A stretch of DNA of 64,000 nucleotides from Tipula vernalis (Eukaryota; Arthropoda; Insecta; Diptera; Tipulidae): positions 27,451,492-27,515,491 of the forward strand of contig OY282560.1 of assembly GCA_958295665.1 (NCBI GenBank), written 5' to 3'. Of this stretch, positions 22,657 through 33,469 are shown piece by piece. The first letter of the stretch is position 1. Each line of letters opens with the position of its first letter. The position numbers were made by a program, and so were the translations under genes. The notes under the pieces are model-generated. The model searched no databases and had not been told where the DNA came from. It saw nothing but the letters and a program-made list of their open reading frames with translations.

Positions 22657-24235
22657 TTAAAAGGAGTACTGATCAAATAAAACCTGATACTTGAGTCGGA
22701 GGTAGGAATTAGAGGTGAGTGGGGTAGGAGCATTCATAGTGAAATAAACATATATTCTCCCTTGCTCTTTCTCATCCATGCACCCAATTGACTCACTAGA
22801 ATCGGACTCTGATATTGAATAAATTTCAGCGGCAGCGTTTTGCAATTCAATCCGATGAGAAAGCATGTCCTCCCATTGGAAAGAAGTAGTTTCATAATAT
22901 TTTAAATTTTGTTGAAGAGAGTCATTCCAGGTAAAACAGGGTCGTCCTATTTTTTTCCGGTCCAGCAGTGTAGGTTGATGCTGCTGTTAGTAGATGTGTG
23001 GGTCCTCGACGATAAATATGTCCCCAATAATTGATTCGGTGGGCTTTGATTCGTTTTGTTATGGTTTTACCATTTAGAATGTCTTTGACTTTTCTTAATG
23101 GTGGCTTGTGGATACTAAATTCTAATAGTTTTCGAAGGAAAAGGGATTCGTATTTTCGTAAGTAAGTAAGAGCAGCTGTTTTAAGGCCGTAAGTAAGCAA
23201 GGGAACTATCCCGGTGTTGTACATAGTAATGGCGGTTTGTGCTGGAATATTGTTTCGTACAATATTATTTGCTTGACGACATCGAGTCCTAATTGTGAAT
23301 GGTCTACTAAGTTGGGAGGTTTAATATGTGCCTAGATATCGCATCATTTTAACTACGGTAAAGGTGATACCTGATATAATAAATGTATTAGGCGGATCAA
23401 AAGATGAATTGGGGTCTCGAATGAGACTGGTACACTTCTGGGGATTTACGTTAACTCCAGCGAATTTTAAGTCGGTTAATAGTTCATTTAAAATCGGTTG
23501 TAAAGTAGTGATATTTCGGGTGATTAAAACAAGGTCATCAGCATAGACAAAAATAAGTGGTAATTGAAGATGGTCACGCTGCTCTAGTTTGAGCTCGGGG
23601 AACCGGTCGAATAGCCGGGGTGATACTGGACAACCTTGCTTGACACCTTTGTTTTTTTTACCTTCTCAGTAGTTAATTGAACCATTTGATAGAGGTGGTT
23701 TTCCAAAAACAAGCTATGATTATTCGGTTGACCAAATAATGGGGTATATACTGCTGAAGACATTCGATTACTGTGTTTCAAATGCCTTTGCTAGGTCAAG
23801 TGATAATATGTATATTCGATGGCCGGCTCGCTATTCTTTATCAAGGATACGACGTGAGAACAGATCTGTTCAATTAAGGCATAAAGGGAACGAATTATGT
23901 TATCTGGAGCGTATTTAATCAGATCAATGGGAACCCCGTCTTGCCAGGCGGCAGTACCAGATCGGATGAACTTGATCGTCATTTGGATCTTATCTTGAGT
24001 GGGAGGTGGTCCTTGTGGGTGATGATCGATCTCCTCTATAAGTGGAGGACAGTCACCTTCGGATTTTTTCAACTCATTATACCAGGTGGAAATAGGGAGG
24101 TAAAGTGACCGGTTCTTTTGGGAGGTTCTTCTATACTGTCTAAAAAAGTGATATGTCCTATATAATCGGCCAGAGGGTTTAACATTTGCTAATTTTGTAA
24201 AAAATTCTTGACATTCTAGGGTTCTATGCTAGGAA
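22657..24235 (-). pseudogene. Non-LTR retrotransposon reverse transcriptase ORF (decayed)
   Basis: The - strand encodes the RT and C-terminal region of a LINE. LIEEIDHHPQGPPPTQDKI and AAWQDGVPIDLIKYAPDNI are at about 23890-24040. GVKQGCPVSPRLF (RT motif 4) follows in the next frame, about 23600-23640. FVYADDLVLITR carries the catalytic YADD encoded by 23545-23534. Next come LLTDLKFAGVNVNPQKC (about 23430-23480) and MYNTGIVPLLTYGLKTAALTYLRKY (about 23150-23224). A KKIGRPCFTWNDSL stretch (about 22915-22960) follows, and the C-terminus ELQNAAAEIYSISESDSSESI ends at 22657. A frameshift lies in the A-run near 22955, and stops lie near 23300 and 23700. The C-terminus matches that of the element at 60311-62324, so both are one family. 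Confidence 0.85.
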
Positions 24236-24249
24236 TATTCATTATTTAA

Positions 24250-24475
24250 ATTTCGTCTGTCTGTCAGTCTATCAGTCTGTCAGTCTGTCAGTCTGTCAGT
24301 CTGTCAGTCTGTCAGTCTGTCAGTCTGTCAGTCTGTCAGTCTGTCAGTCTGTCAGTCTGTCAGTCTGTCAGTCTGTCAGTCTGTCAGTCTGTCAGTCTGT
24401 CAGTCTGTCAGTCTGTCAGTCTGTCAGTCTGTCAGTCTGTCAGTCTGTCAGTCTGTCAGTCTGTCTGTGTCCTCT
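24250..24475. repeat. (CAGTCTGT)n microsatellite
   Basis: About 25 nearly perfect tandem copies of an 8-mer (CAGTCTGT), between CGTCTGTCTGT on the left and GTCTGTGTCC on the right. A much shorter version occurs at about 26600-26655. Confidence 0.97.
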
Positions 24476-24750
24476 CTACAGCCCAGATGGTTTAATCAAT
24501 CGAACTAAAACTTCAGATTTAAGCTTTTTTGATCATTTGGCCTAGTGAATTTTATTCCAAATCGGCTAACCAGAAGTGGCCACTCCCTTGGTCCAGAAAA
24601 TTTGTTTTGCAAATATCTTAAAAAGTATAAGGTTTACAAAAAACTACTTAATACAAATTGTTTCCAAAATTTAAAAACAAATAAAAATAAAGTTTCTAAA
24701 AATTCTCTGTTCGTAAAAGAAAGTCGTGTGTTGGCCACACCTCAATTTTA
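24475..24750 (+). repeat. Repeat A, copy 1
   Basis: From GTCCTCTCTACAGCCCAGATGG to a GTTGGCCACACCTC-type end. A second copy of the same order follows a second CAGTCTGT run at about 26655-26980. The two copies bracket the minisatellite. Non-coding. Confidence 0.85.
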
Positions 24751-26470
24751 ACTAGGAAATTGAGGGACCTATTCCATGTGCTAGCGAAATCTTTATCATC
24801 ATTGTTGAGTGCGATTTCCAAAAAACAATTTCGTAGAACTTTTACTAAACGAACGATTCGTATGGATTAGGGTTTTCTAACTAGGTAATTAAGGGACCTA
24901 TTCCACGTGCTAGCCAAACCTTTGTCATCATTGTTGAGTGCGATTTCCAAAAAATAATTTCGTAGAACTTTTATTAAACGAACGATCCGTATGGATTAGG
25001 GTTTTCTAACTAGGTAATTAAGGGACCTATTCCATGTGCTAGCCAAACCTTTGTCATCATTGTTGGCAATGGCCGATATTGGCCCTTGGGAGTTGAGTGC
25101 GATTTCCAAAAAATAATTTTGCAGATCTTTTACTAAACGAACGATCCGTATGGATTAGGGTTTTCTAACTAGGTAATTATAGGACGTATTCCATGTGCTA
25201 GCGAAACCTTTGTCATCATTGTTGAGTGCGATTTCCAAAAAATAATTTCGTAGAACTTTTATTAAACGAACGATTCGTATGGATTAGGGTTTTCTAACTA
25301 GGTATTTGAGGGACCTATTCTATGTGCTAGCCAAACCTTTGTCATCATTGTTCGCAATGGCCGATATTGGCCCTTGGGAGTTGAGTGCGATTTCCAAAAA
25401 ATAATTTTGCAGATCTTTTACTAAACGAACGATCCGTATGGATTAGGGTTTTCTAACTAGGTAATTATAGGACGTATTCCATGTGCTAGCAAAACCTTTG
25501 TCATCATTGTTGAGTGCGATTTCCAAAAAATAATTTCGTAGAACTTTTATTAAACGAACGATTCGTATGGATCAGGGTTTTCTAACTAGGTATTTGAGGG
25601 ACCTATTCTATGTGCTAGCCAAACCTTTGTCATCATTGTTGGCAATGGCCGATATTGGCCCTTGGGAGTTGGGTGCGATTTCCAAAAAATAATTTTGCAG
25701 AACTTTTACTAAACGAACGATTCGTATGGATTAGGGTTTTCTAACTAGGTAATTAAGGGACCTATTCCACGTGCTAGCCAAACCTTTGTCATCATTGTTG
25801 AGTGCGATTTCCAAAAAATAATTTCGTAGAACTTTTATTAAACGAACGATTCGTATGGATCAGGGTTTTCTAACTAGGTATTTGAGGGACCTATTCTATG
25901 TGCTAGCCAAACCTTTGTCATCATTGTTGGCAATGGCCGATATTGGCCCTTGGGAGTTGGGTGCGATTTCCAAAAAATAATTTTGCAGAACTTTTACTAA
26001 ACGAACGATTCGTATGGATTAGGGTTTTCTAACTAGGTAATTAAGGGGCCTATTCCATGTGCTAGCCAAACCTTTGTCATCATTGTTGGCAATGGCCGAT
26101 ATTGGCCCTTGGGAGTTGAGTGCGATTTCCAAAAAATAATTTTGCAGAACTTTTACTAAACGAACGATCCGTATGGATTAGGGTTTTCTAACTAGGTAAT
26201 TATAGGACGTATTCCATGTGCTAGCGAAACCTTTGTCATCATTGTTGAGTGCGATTTCCAAAAAATAATTTCGTAGAACTTTTATTAAACGAACGATTCG
26301 TATGGATTAGGGTTTTCTAACTAGGTATTTGAGGGACCTATTCTATGTGCTAGCCAAACCTTTGTCATCATTGTTCGCAATGGCCGATATTGGCCCTTGG
26401 GAGTTGAGTGCGATTTCCAAAAAATAATTTTGCAGAACTTTTACTAAACGAACGATTCGTATGAATTAGG
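24751..26470. repeat. Minisatellite with alternating 129/159-bp units
   Basis: Twelve occurrences of the marker CGTATG(G/A) lie at 24859, 24988, 25147, 25276, 25435, 25564, 25723, 25852, 26011, 26170, 26299 and 26458. Spacings are therefore 129, 159, 129, 159, 129, 159, 129, 159, 159, 129, 159. Units contain CTAACTAGGTAATTA, TTTGTCATCATTGTT and GTGCGATTTCCAAAAAAT. The 30-bp difference is an insert containing GGCCGATATTGGCCC. Alternation gives a 288-bp higher-order dimer, with one extra long unit at 26011-26170. No ORF. Confidence 0.95.
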
Positions 26471-26990
26471 GTTTTTACTTTCTTTTACTCTAGTAAAATA
26501 AAGTATAGTAATCATTAAAATTTTGAACCTTGAGATTTTTAGAAATTTATTTGTTTTTAGGTCCGCTGAGTCCGAAAAAGTGGGTTTCGAAATGGTGTCT
26601 CTGTCTGTCTGTCAGTCGGTCAGTCTGTTAGTCTGTTAGTCTGTCAGTCTGTCTGTGTCCTCTCTACAGCCCAGATGGTTTAATCAATCGAACTGAAACT
26701 TCAGATTTAAGCTTTTTTGATAAATTGAGAGGTACCAGTGAATTTTACTCCAAATCGGCTAACCGGAAGTGCCACTCCCTTGGTCCAGAAAATTTATTTT
26801 GCAAATATCTTAAAAAGTATAAGGTTTACAAAAAACTACGAAATACAAAATGTTTCCAAAAATTAAAAACAAATAAAAATAAAAAATAAAAAATTAAAAA
26901 AAAAAATTAAGAAAAAAATAAAATTTCTCAAAATTCTCTGTTCGTAAAAGAAAGTCGTGTATTGGCCACACCTCCATTTTTTTAGCTTAT
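26471..26990 (+). repeat. Repeat A, copy 2, with its leader
   Basis: Begins with a CTTTTACTCTAGTAAAATAAAG-type leader and GGTCCGCTGAGTCCG. A short CAGTCTGT run (about 26600-26655) follows, then the same CCCAGATGG...GGCCACACCTC block as 24475-24750, with an A-rich expansion at about 26870-26925. Confidence 0.85.
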
Positions 26991-27995
26991 GATTAAATCA
27001 AAATGTGGATGTAAATGTCAAATTGTCATTACTTGAGGGGTGAAAAAATATGGAGAATAGGGGTGGGTATGAAGGAAATTAGGTATCTTCAATTGAGAGA
27101 TTAGTGTAATTATGGTAAGTAAATCCAGGGAAAAGTCTTGATGATGTGAGGTGTGAATGTTGAACAAGAATAGTGATTTTTGGTTAAAGAGGATAAATGA
27201 GCTGGTAAGGTGCTGCGAAATAGTTGAAAATGGGAAGGATGAATTTTACTGGTATGAAAATTATTGTAGGTTAGATAATGTATTTGAGAGATTATGATCT
27301 GTGTGTTTTTATGGTATGTAGGAGTGAAGTGAGGTGTGGTGAATACTAAGTGGTTAAATACTTAGTGAAGGTTGTAATGGGTTCAGGGTTGATGGGAGAC
27401 TTAGATTTATACTTTTAACTAATTTTATATTGGAATTTCAATTTTATTTTATTTTAATTTTATTTTACCTTGATTTAATATAGCTTGAATCTTAAATTAA
27501 TTTTATTCTATTTTGTTTGTGTTTGCTTTTTTATCTTATCCTTCGGTTGGAGATGTATAATCTGATATATGATGTGTGCCTATGAATACTAAGGATCCTG
27601 TTATTATAGTTATTAATTAAAGTTATAGAATTTGTTAAAATGATGTGTATTAATTAAATCTAGGTTTCAGAATCGTCTGGGAATTTCAATATTAACTTGA
27701 CTGTGATGATGTAATATTATCATTTAAATTATTTTGTGTAGGTTTTATAAAATAATTGAATCCTTAATTATATATTTTAATTTCAGGATAGATATATATT
27801 GGTTGTTTGGTTTAAAGTTGAATTCTAAATTTAAACGGTTAAATACTTATATTGACTCCTGTTACTGTGAGGAATAATTATTTGATTGGTTATAAAGAGG
27901 ACCATTAATAAGGAAATAAGCGCTGTTATTTTTAATTTTTTTTTAATTATTTTATCAGGCAATTAAGGAAAAGCGGATAGGGGTGTAATTAGAAC
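26991..27995 (+). other. AT-rich, possible LINE 3' UTR
   Basis: No ORF. The strand is T- and G-rich and leads into the LINE 3' end at 28243, so it may be that element's long 3' UTR. The copy ending at 60311 has nearly 1.8 kb after its stop codon. I could not align the two by eye beyond the last 230 bases. Confidence 0.35.
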
Positions 27996-28243
27996 GAAGA
28001 AGTTCTGTTTTAGATTTAGGATTTAGGGAGACCTGAGTAGCCGGACCTGTGCGTCTTGTGCTAAACTATTTATTATATATAATACTAAAAATTTACTAAC
28101 TATCGATCGCATTGGTGTCAGTAACCGGGTCGAGTCTGTCCCTACTAATAATCCTATCCAATCTTTCAGTTTTGTTATACGTAAAAGGGTGTACGGTGTG
28201 TGCCCGGCAGTCCGGGAGATCCTAATCAATCAATCAATCAATA
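27996..28243 (+). mobile_element. LINE 3' end with (ATCA)n tail
   Basis: This matches, on the opposite strand, the last 230 bases of the element ending at 60311. Shared blocks include a CTTGTGCTAAA-type start, ACCGGGTCGAGTCT, GTTTTGTTATACGTAAAAGG, and a tail of ATCA repeats at 28228-28243. The element therefore points right and inserted at the TGAATTTT array edge. No target duplication could be proven. Coding sequence for this copy is not visible upstream. Confidence 0.75.
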
Positions 28244-29165
28244 ATACTCTGAATTTTATGCTGAATTTTTGATTAATTTTTGGCTAAGTTTTTGATTTGA
28301 ATTTTTGCCTAATTTTAAGCTAAATTTTATTTATGGATTTTAGGGTAACTTTTTGCTGAATTTTGGGTTACATTTTCGAATGAATTTTAGAGTGACTTTT
28401 ATGCTGAATTCTGTGATGACTGTAACTGAATTTTTTCTTAAATGTGGACTAAATTTCAAACTGAATTTTGGACAAACATTTTTGTTCAATTTTAGACAAA
28501 TTTTACACTGAATTATTACTGCATTTTGTGTTTAATTTCTTGTTGAATTTTCTCTAGATTTTAGGCTAAATGTTACATTTAATTTTCGCTTAATTATGAA
28601 ATTTGTTCAGAATTTATGCTGACTTTTAGGCTTAATACTAAGATATTAAAAATCTAATTTTTTCTAAATCCTGTTTGGATTTTAAGCTTAATTTTGGTTT
28701 GAATTTGGAAAAAATTTTGAAAAAGTTCAAAATTTTGACCAAATTCAATCCAAAATTCAGCTTAAAATCCAAATCAGATTTTAGCTAGAGTCTATAGGCT
28801 GCTACTTGACGAAGATGAATTTTGTTTTAATTGTGGACAGAATTTTAGAGTGTGTTAGTAGTTGGGCTTAAGTTTGGTATAGTTGTGGGGTGATTTTTGG
28901 GCTAATTTTTATTGAATTTTAGAATAAATGATTTAGGCTGAATTTTTGAGAAAAACCTTAAGCTGAATTTCTATGTGAATTTGGGATAGTCCCAAACTAT
29001 TTTTCCTGAATTTTTGAATTTTCGTCTGATTTTTGTTGATATTGGTATTGCATTTAAGGCTATTTTTATGAACAATTTCCAGCTGAATGCAAGGCTGAAT
29101 TTTAACTGAATTTTTAGACAGATTTTTGCGTTCAATTTTTTGCTAAATTTAGACTGTAAATGAGG
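28244..29165. repeat. Degenerate TGAATTTT array, right block
   Basis: The same motif class as 16995-21310, again mostly TGAATTTT sense on the + strand with a short reversed piece near 28735-28785. The 21.3-28.2 kb block is therefore bracketed by one array, consistent with later insertions into it. Confidence 0.78.
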
Positions 29166-30792
29166 AAAGCTCACCTGTTCAGAAGTATATTTACCTACTT
29201 GGGTATGCCAATTGCAGAAAATTTTAAACACAGATTATTTTATATTCAAATTGATTTATCTTGTAAATTTTAGGAACTTGTTATATTTTTGTTGTTGTTG
29301 GAGAAGACCACAAAAATGTTTTTTTTTTTAAATGACATGGAGACGGAAAGATGTCTCATAATTCACTTTCAGATTTTGTAAAGTTGCTACTAAAAATTTG
29401 GATAATTTGTAAAGTATTTTTTTTTGACAATCAATTTGACACATTCTGAGAACAAATTTCCCATCAATTCGAAACCGTGCTTACATATGTAATATTTAAA
29501 TTTATACCTGAATTTTTTTTAGTTGTTCACGATTTAGCCAATTTAACAAGTATGGCCATTTAAGTAATTTTCTGTACATGAAAGAAATAATTTAATGAAC
29601 TTAGATCCATTATTTAATAATTAACAATTTAATTAAAATTTACTAAAGTTCAACAAAACCATACGTAACATAATTACGCTTTATGCTGAGACATAACTTG
29701 TCATAATTATTTAATTAATTATTTTACATGGTTTTAATAATAATTTAATTTATAGCAAATAATTTAAACCATACGAGTAGTTTTCAAGAAATAAATCAAT
29801 AAATTTTAATTTAGTGTTTTGAAGTGAATAATAATTAATTAATTTTCCATTAAATCAATTTTCGGCAAACTGTGAAAATAGAGACTGTTTAATGTTATTA
29901 TGACTTCTGGGAATAAAATGTGTGTATACATGAAAGGCGTGTGCCGCACTAAATACATATTTTAAGCAATTAGCCAATTCGTTTGAATTGTAGCGTTTAT
30001 TACAAAATCATATTATTTACATGTTTAACAAGAAAATTTTTATTTATTCATCACCCGCAAGGTGTTAATAAATTTTATAAAAATAAATTAAATAATTACT
30101 TTGATGAGTGAAAAGAGCGTTTATAAATTATTGTAATTACAATTTTCTACTTAATTGATTTTTTTTAGTTCTCTATAGCTCTTAAAACGAACTCATGCTG
30201 CTGCCCATTTAATTACCAGATAATTATCTGGTTTGTTAACAAAATCGTAAAAAGCGTCAAACAAAAAAATTTCCAATTTCATCGGAATTTTAGATGACTT
30301 GACACACCCCATCTTAATTATTAATAGTATTTTTTTTGGTACTACGCTGAGATTCTAAAAACTTTTGAAAATATTTGTTCTAAATATAATTCTATGAAAT
30401 GGTGAATAATAATAATAATTAAAAAAAAAATTGTTAACCCAATTATTATTTTATTTTTTTTTTTGATCAAAATACAAATTAATTTGTTTTTATGTTTTGT
30501 TGATGTAGTAATTAATGTACATAAAAAAAATCTGAGTATTTCTGATAAATTTTTTATTTTATTTTAGTTTTTTGCTTACCGTGAAAATTACGTTATAGTA
30601 AAATATAGCAAAGTCATCTAAAATAATAAACGTTAAGCTTTTTTTCTAAATATATTGTTCTCTTCTATGAGTAGCTGTATGCTAACGTTTGATTTTACTA
30701 AAAATTAAAAAAGTTAATTTTATCGTGCTTTTATTTCCTTTTTTTAAATTATCATGAGACATTAGAAAAGTTGATTACTAAAGCAGGATTAG
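29166..30792. other. No gene recognised
   Basis: Very AT-rich, many TTAAT/ATTTA runs. No convincing ORF, repeat ends or RNA gene. A palindromic ATTACCAGATAATTATCTGGT lies near 30213. Confidence 0.5.
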
Positions 30793-31185
30793 ATTATACA
30801 TTCCCCAAAGACTCATACAAACATTAATTCCGCGATTACATTTTATGAAAACAATAACGAGGAAGTACCGTCATACAGGTCTATCCATCATTTGCCATTA
30901 GCTTTGAATTTAGTTGAGGGACGATTAGAGTTTAATTTTTTTAGCAAGTATCTTCAAGTATCTCAAGGGACTTTGGATTATTGTTATCTGGAATTGTCAG
31001 TTTTAACTATAAATCCTACAAATTTTTTTGAGGATTTAAACGGATTGGATATTAATGCCGGATCGATTGAGTTCGCACTACTGGATAAGACAATTAAGAA
31101 GGATCAAACCATTTATTTTAAGTATTTAAAATATTTGGAGAAGAAAAGAAAAACATTTCGCGTGGTGCTTAAAACCGTTTGTTAA
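30793..31185 (+). pseudogene. Unrecognised 130-codon open frame
   Basis: The frame is open from after a TAG at 30790 to TAA at 31183. It includes YRSIHHLPLALNLVEGRLEF and LDINAGSIEFALLDKTIKKD. Composition is protein-like and unlike the AT-rich flanks. No ATG stands at its start, so it would be an exon, a fragment or a decayed gene. About 600 bp downstream is a gypsy retrotransposon piece, so it could belong to that element or another mobile one. I do not recognise a family. Confidence 0.35.
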
Positions 31186-31590
31186 TTCATCCCACGTCGC
31201 TTCTACTGATAGTTCTACCACAAATGTTTCAAATTATTTTGTAGTTGGCCTTATTCGTTGGGTTAGTATAGTATCGACGAATCTATTTAATTTTTCGTTA
31301 ATGCTTCGTCAACCTTGCAGACACAGATCAAAGAAATTGTATCGCTCGCTCGTACTGCTTCTTCTGATAGATGTACCACAAATGTTTCAAGTGACGACAA
31401 AAGTCTAAAAATGATTAAATTTAAATTTAAATGAATAAATGATTTCTGTAAAAAATAAAAATAAAATAATTGTGGTGAATTAACAGACAAGTACAAAACC
31501 GTTAGTTGAAAGTACCGCTGACCGCTGATTAGATAACATTAAACTTTAGTATATGTCATAATTGTGATTAATTTTTGAGAATAATCCTGT
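31186..31590. other. Non-coding, with small direct repeat
   Basis: An imperfect 36-bp direct repeat containing TACCACAAATGTTTCAA occurs at about 31198-31233 and 31358-31393. Nothing else recognised. Confidence 0.5.
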
Positions 31591-31599
31591 TTGGTTTTT

Positions 31600-32345
31600 A
31601 TAAATCACATTTGTTCACAATGCCGAAAGGTGGGAGAAAATCCAAAAATAACTCGACCTTCGAGGATCCTCAATTCTCACGTTTTTTGCGAATTTTCAAG
31701 AAAATTTGAATTACTTCCACTGAACATGGCAACGATACCTCAAATTTATCACGTGACACGTTTAAGGCAGTGAAATTCCCCTCATTTTCATTTAATGATA
31801 TTGAAATCTCAATCCCAGAATTTGATGGAAGTGGTCCTTATCGAATTGAGCAATGGATTCAAGAGATTGATAACGTTTCAAATTTGTTAAATTGGTCAGC
31901 ATTAGTTACCCTGATATATGCTAAACGCGTGATTACCGAACTAGATAAGGGAGGACGAAATTAGAATCAGGCGAATATTTATATTCTTGTGTATGTCTTT
32001 AAAAGTCGATTCAAATCAAGTCGTTGGGAATAAGGACTTCGTTGCCATTATAAACAATTTAATTTCTCAATATGAACAAGTCAAAAATTCGCCGATAACG
32101 ATGCAAATAATTTTAAAAGACGAAACGCCGATCTATCAGCCTCCGCGACGTCTCTCGCCAGCTGAAAATGAAATCGTAGATAATCAGATTAATGAGTGGT
32201 TGGAGTAGGGTATAGTGACTCAGAGTTTGCTAGTCCTGTAGTCTTCGCCAATAAAAAAGACACAACCAAGTGACTTTACGTCGATTATCGACGGCTTAAT
32301 AAGATTATAGTAATATATAGGTTTCCTTTACCTTTAATAGAGAGA
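31600..32345 (+). pseudogene. Ty3/gypsy gag and proximal RT fragment
   Basis: On the + strand, ISIPEFDGSGPYRIEQWIQEI and NWSALVTLIYAKR (about 31808-31935) resemble gypsy Gag N-terminal sequence. After a deletion, ILKDETPIYQPPRRLSPAENE and QINEWLE (about 32110-32207) followed by VDYRRLNKI and RFPLPLIER in other frames (about 32275-32335) are the start of reverse transcriptase. Similarity stops at about 32340, before RT motif A, where sequence of opposite orientation begins. Stops and frameshifts are present. Non-functional. Confidence 0.8.
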
Positions 32346-32349
32346 ACCA

Positions 32350-32890
32350 GGTGGACAAACTCTATCATGAGAATATATTTTCTATACCATGGACTTGGAA
32401 GCATCCGTATGAAGTTCTGTTTCTGCTTTCATAAAATTAATTTTCAAAACAGAACACTCGACTAAAACTTCTATGATTGTCTTAAACCCTTTCAGCTGCT
32501 CTGGTCCAAAACGAAATTCGACGTTTTTCAATAGCAGATTTATTAACGGCCCTACTTAAGCCTTATACAATTTGTTCAAATTTGTTGGATTCCACTGATA
32601 CTCGAATAAGTTCATATTTACTAAATTTTATGTATAACCCTTTCTGTTCCGTCATTTTCAAAATCACTTTTCATTTACACAAAGCCTCGACAACAATATG
32701 AACAGGTATAGTACACAGTTCCCGAAAAATGTTAATTATAAATCTCACGAAAATAGCGCTCCAAAGGGTGGAAGGCATTATTCTTTTGCGAATATTATTT
32801 GGCAAAAATCCGTTTCGTTAGTCAAGCGTATAGTAAACCATCTGGCCGACTGGAGTTTAGTTATCGCATCTTCGATCACAGGAAGCGGAA
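32350..32890 (-). pseudogene. Ty3/gypsy distal RT and RNase H fragment, inverted
   Basis: On the - strand in decayed frames: ITKLQSARWFTIRL, corresponding to the region leading to RT motif A (about 32840-32885); GLYIKFSKYELI (about 32580-32630), the C-terminal RT 'thumb-side' stretch; PLINLLLKNVEFRFGPEQLKGF (about 32480-32550); and AETELHTDASKS (about 32375-32415), where TDAS is the RNase H motif. These should follow the + strand RT start at 32335 but point the other way, so the element is split head-to-head by inversion or by two insertions. Confidence 0.72.
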
Positions 32891-32992
32891 AACTGTCATT
32901 AACAACAACTTAATTTAATTCGCACCTTCTTTTAATTACTTCTTACATTTGTAAAGCTTGGAGTTCATACTCCATCAATAAAATATTGAATT

Positions 32993-33463
32993 ATGGCCTC
33001 AGCTGAAACATTACCACTTGCACTAATTTCGACCATCGAAATAAGGTACCCTGGGACATTTCGTTATTCCTTTTTCTTTCCAAATTCATATTTTAAAAAT
33101 TCGGGTAACATCCTAAACATTCGACTACTTCAACGATATTTATTTGTTCACCGTAATTTTCGTACTCTGGTATTTACCCTAGACGCCGAGTTTTGGATAC
33201 CAATGTGGAGTGGAGTGGTTATTGGAACTAATGATAATGATAACCTCAACAATCTTAAAAGCTTTCTAGATATGTTAAGTCATCGAGACAGTGATGTATT
33301 TCCTGGTGTCTTTCTTGCCACATTGCTAGGGCATATTTCTGAGGCTACTGCATGTGAAATTTTTTATAAATATTTTTGCACTGCGCTTAGGACTCTGGCA
33401 TCAATTTCTCGAAATTCTAAAACAGGACGTATAGGGACTCTCACGTCAGAAGGATTTTCTTGA
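32993..33463 (+). CDS. Unrecognised 156-aa ORF
   Basis: Complete ATG-to-TGA frame beginning MASAETLPLALISTIEIRY, with AEFWIPMWSGVVIGTNDNDN in the middle and ending SRNSKTGRIGTLTSEGFS. It is uninterrupted, of mixed composition and without low-complexity runs, unlike the flanking DNA. No signal peptide, clear membrane helix, zinc-binding pattern or nucleic-acid motif is visible. It sits between an inverted gypsy remnant and the left edge of a satellite array, about 10 bases from the first satellite-like sequence. It might be part of a mobile or captured sequence or an exon, but I cannot name it. Whether it is expressed is unknown. Confidence 0.4.
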   Translation: MASAETLPLALISTIEIRYPGTFRYSFFFPNSYFKNSGNILNIRLLQRYLFVHRNFRTLVFTLDAEFWIPMWSGVVIGTNDNDNLNNLKSFLDMLSHRDSDVFPGVFLATLLGHISEATACEIFYKYFCTALRTLASISRNSKTGRIGTLTSEGFS

Positions 33464-33469
33464 AATTTT

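Noticed and set aside
24751..26470. CRISPR-like repeat-spacer array
   Set aside because: Whole 129/159-bp units repeat with no variable spacers, in eukaryotic DNA. It is a minisatellite.
30213..30232. Short AT-rich palindrome (AGATAATTATCT core)
   Set aside because: Length and composition are expected by chance in this AT-rich region.
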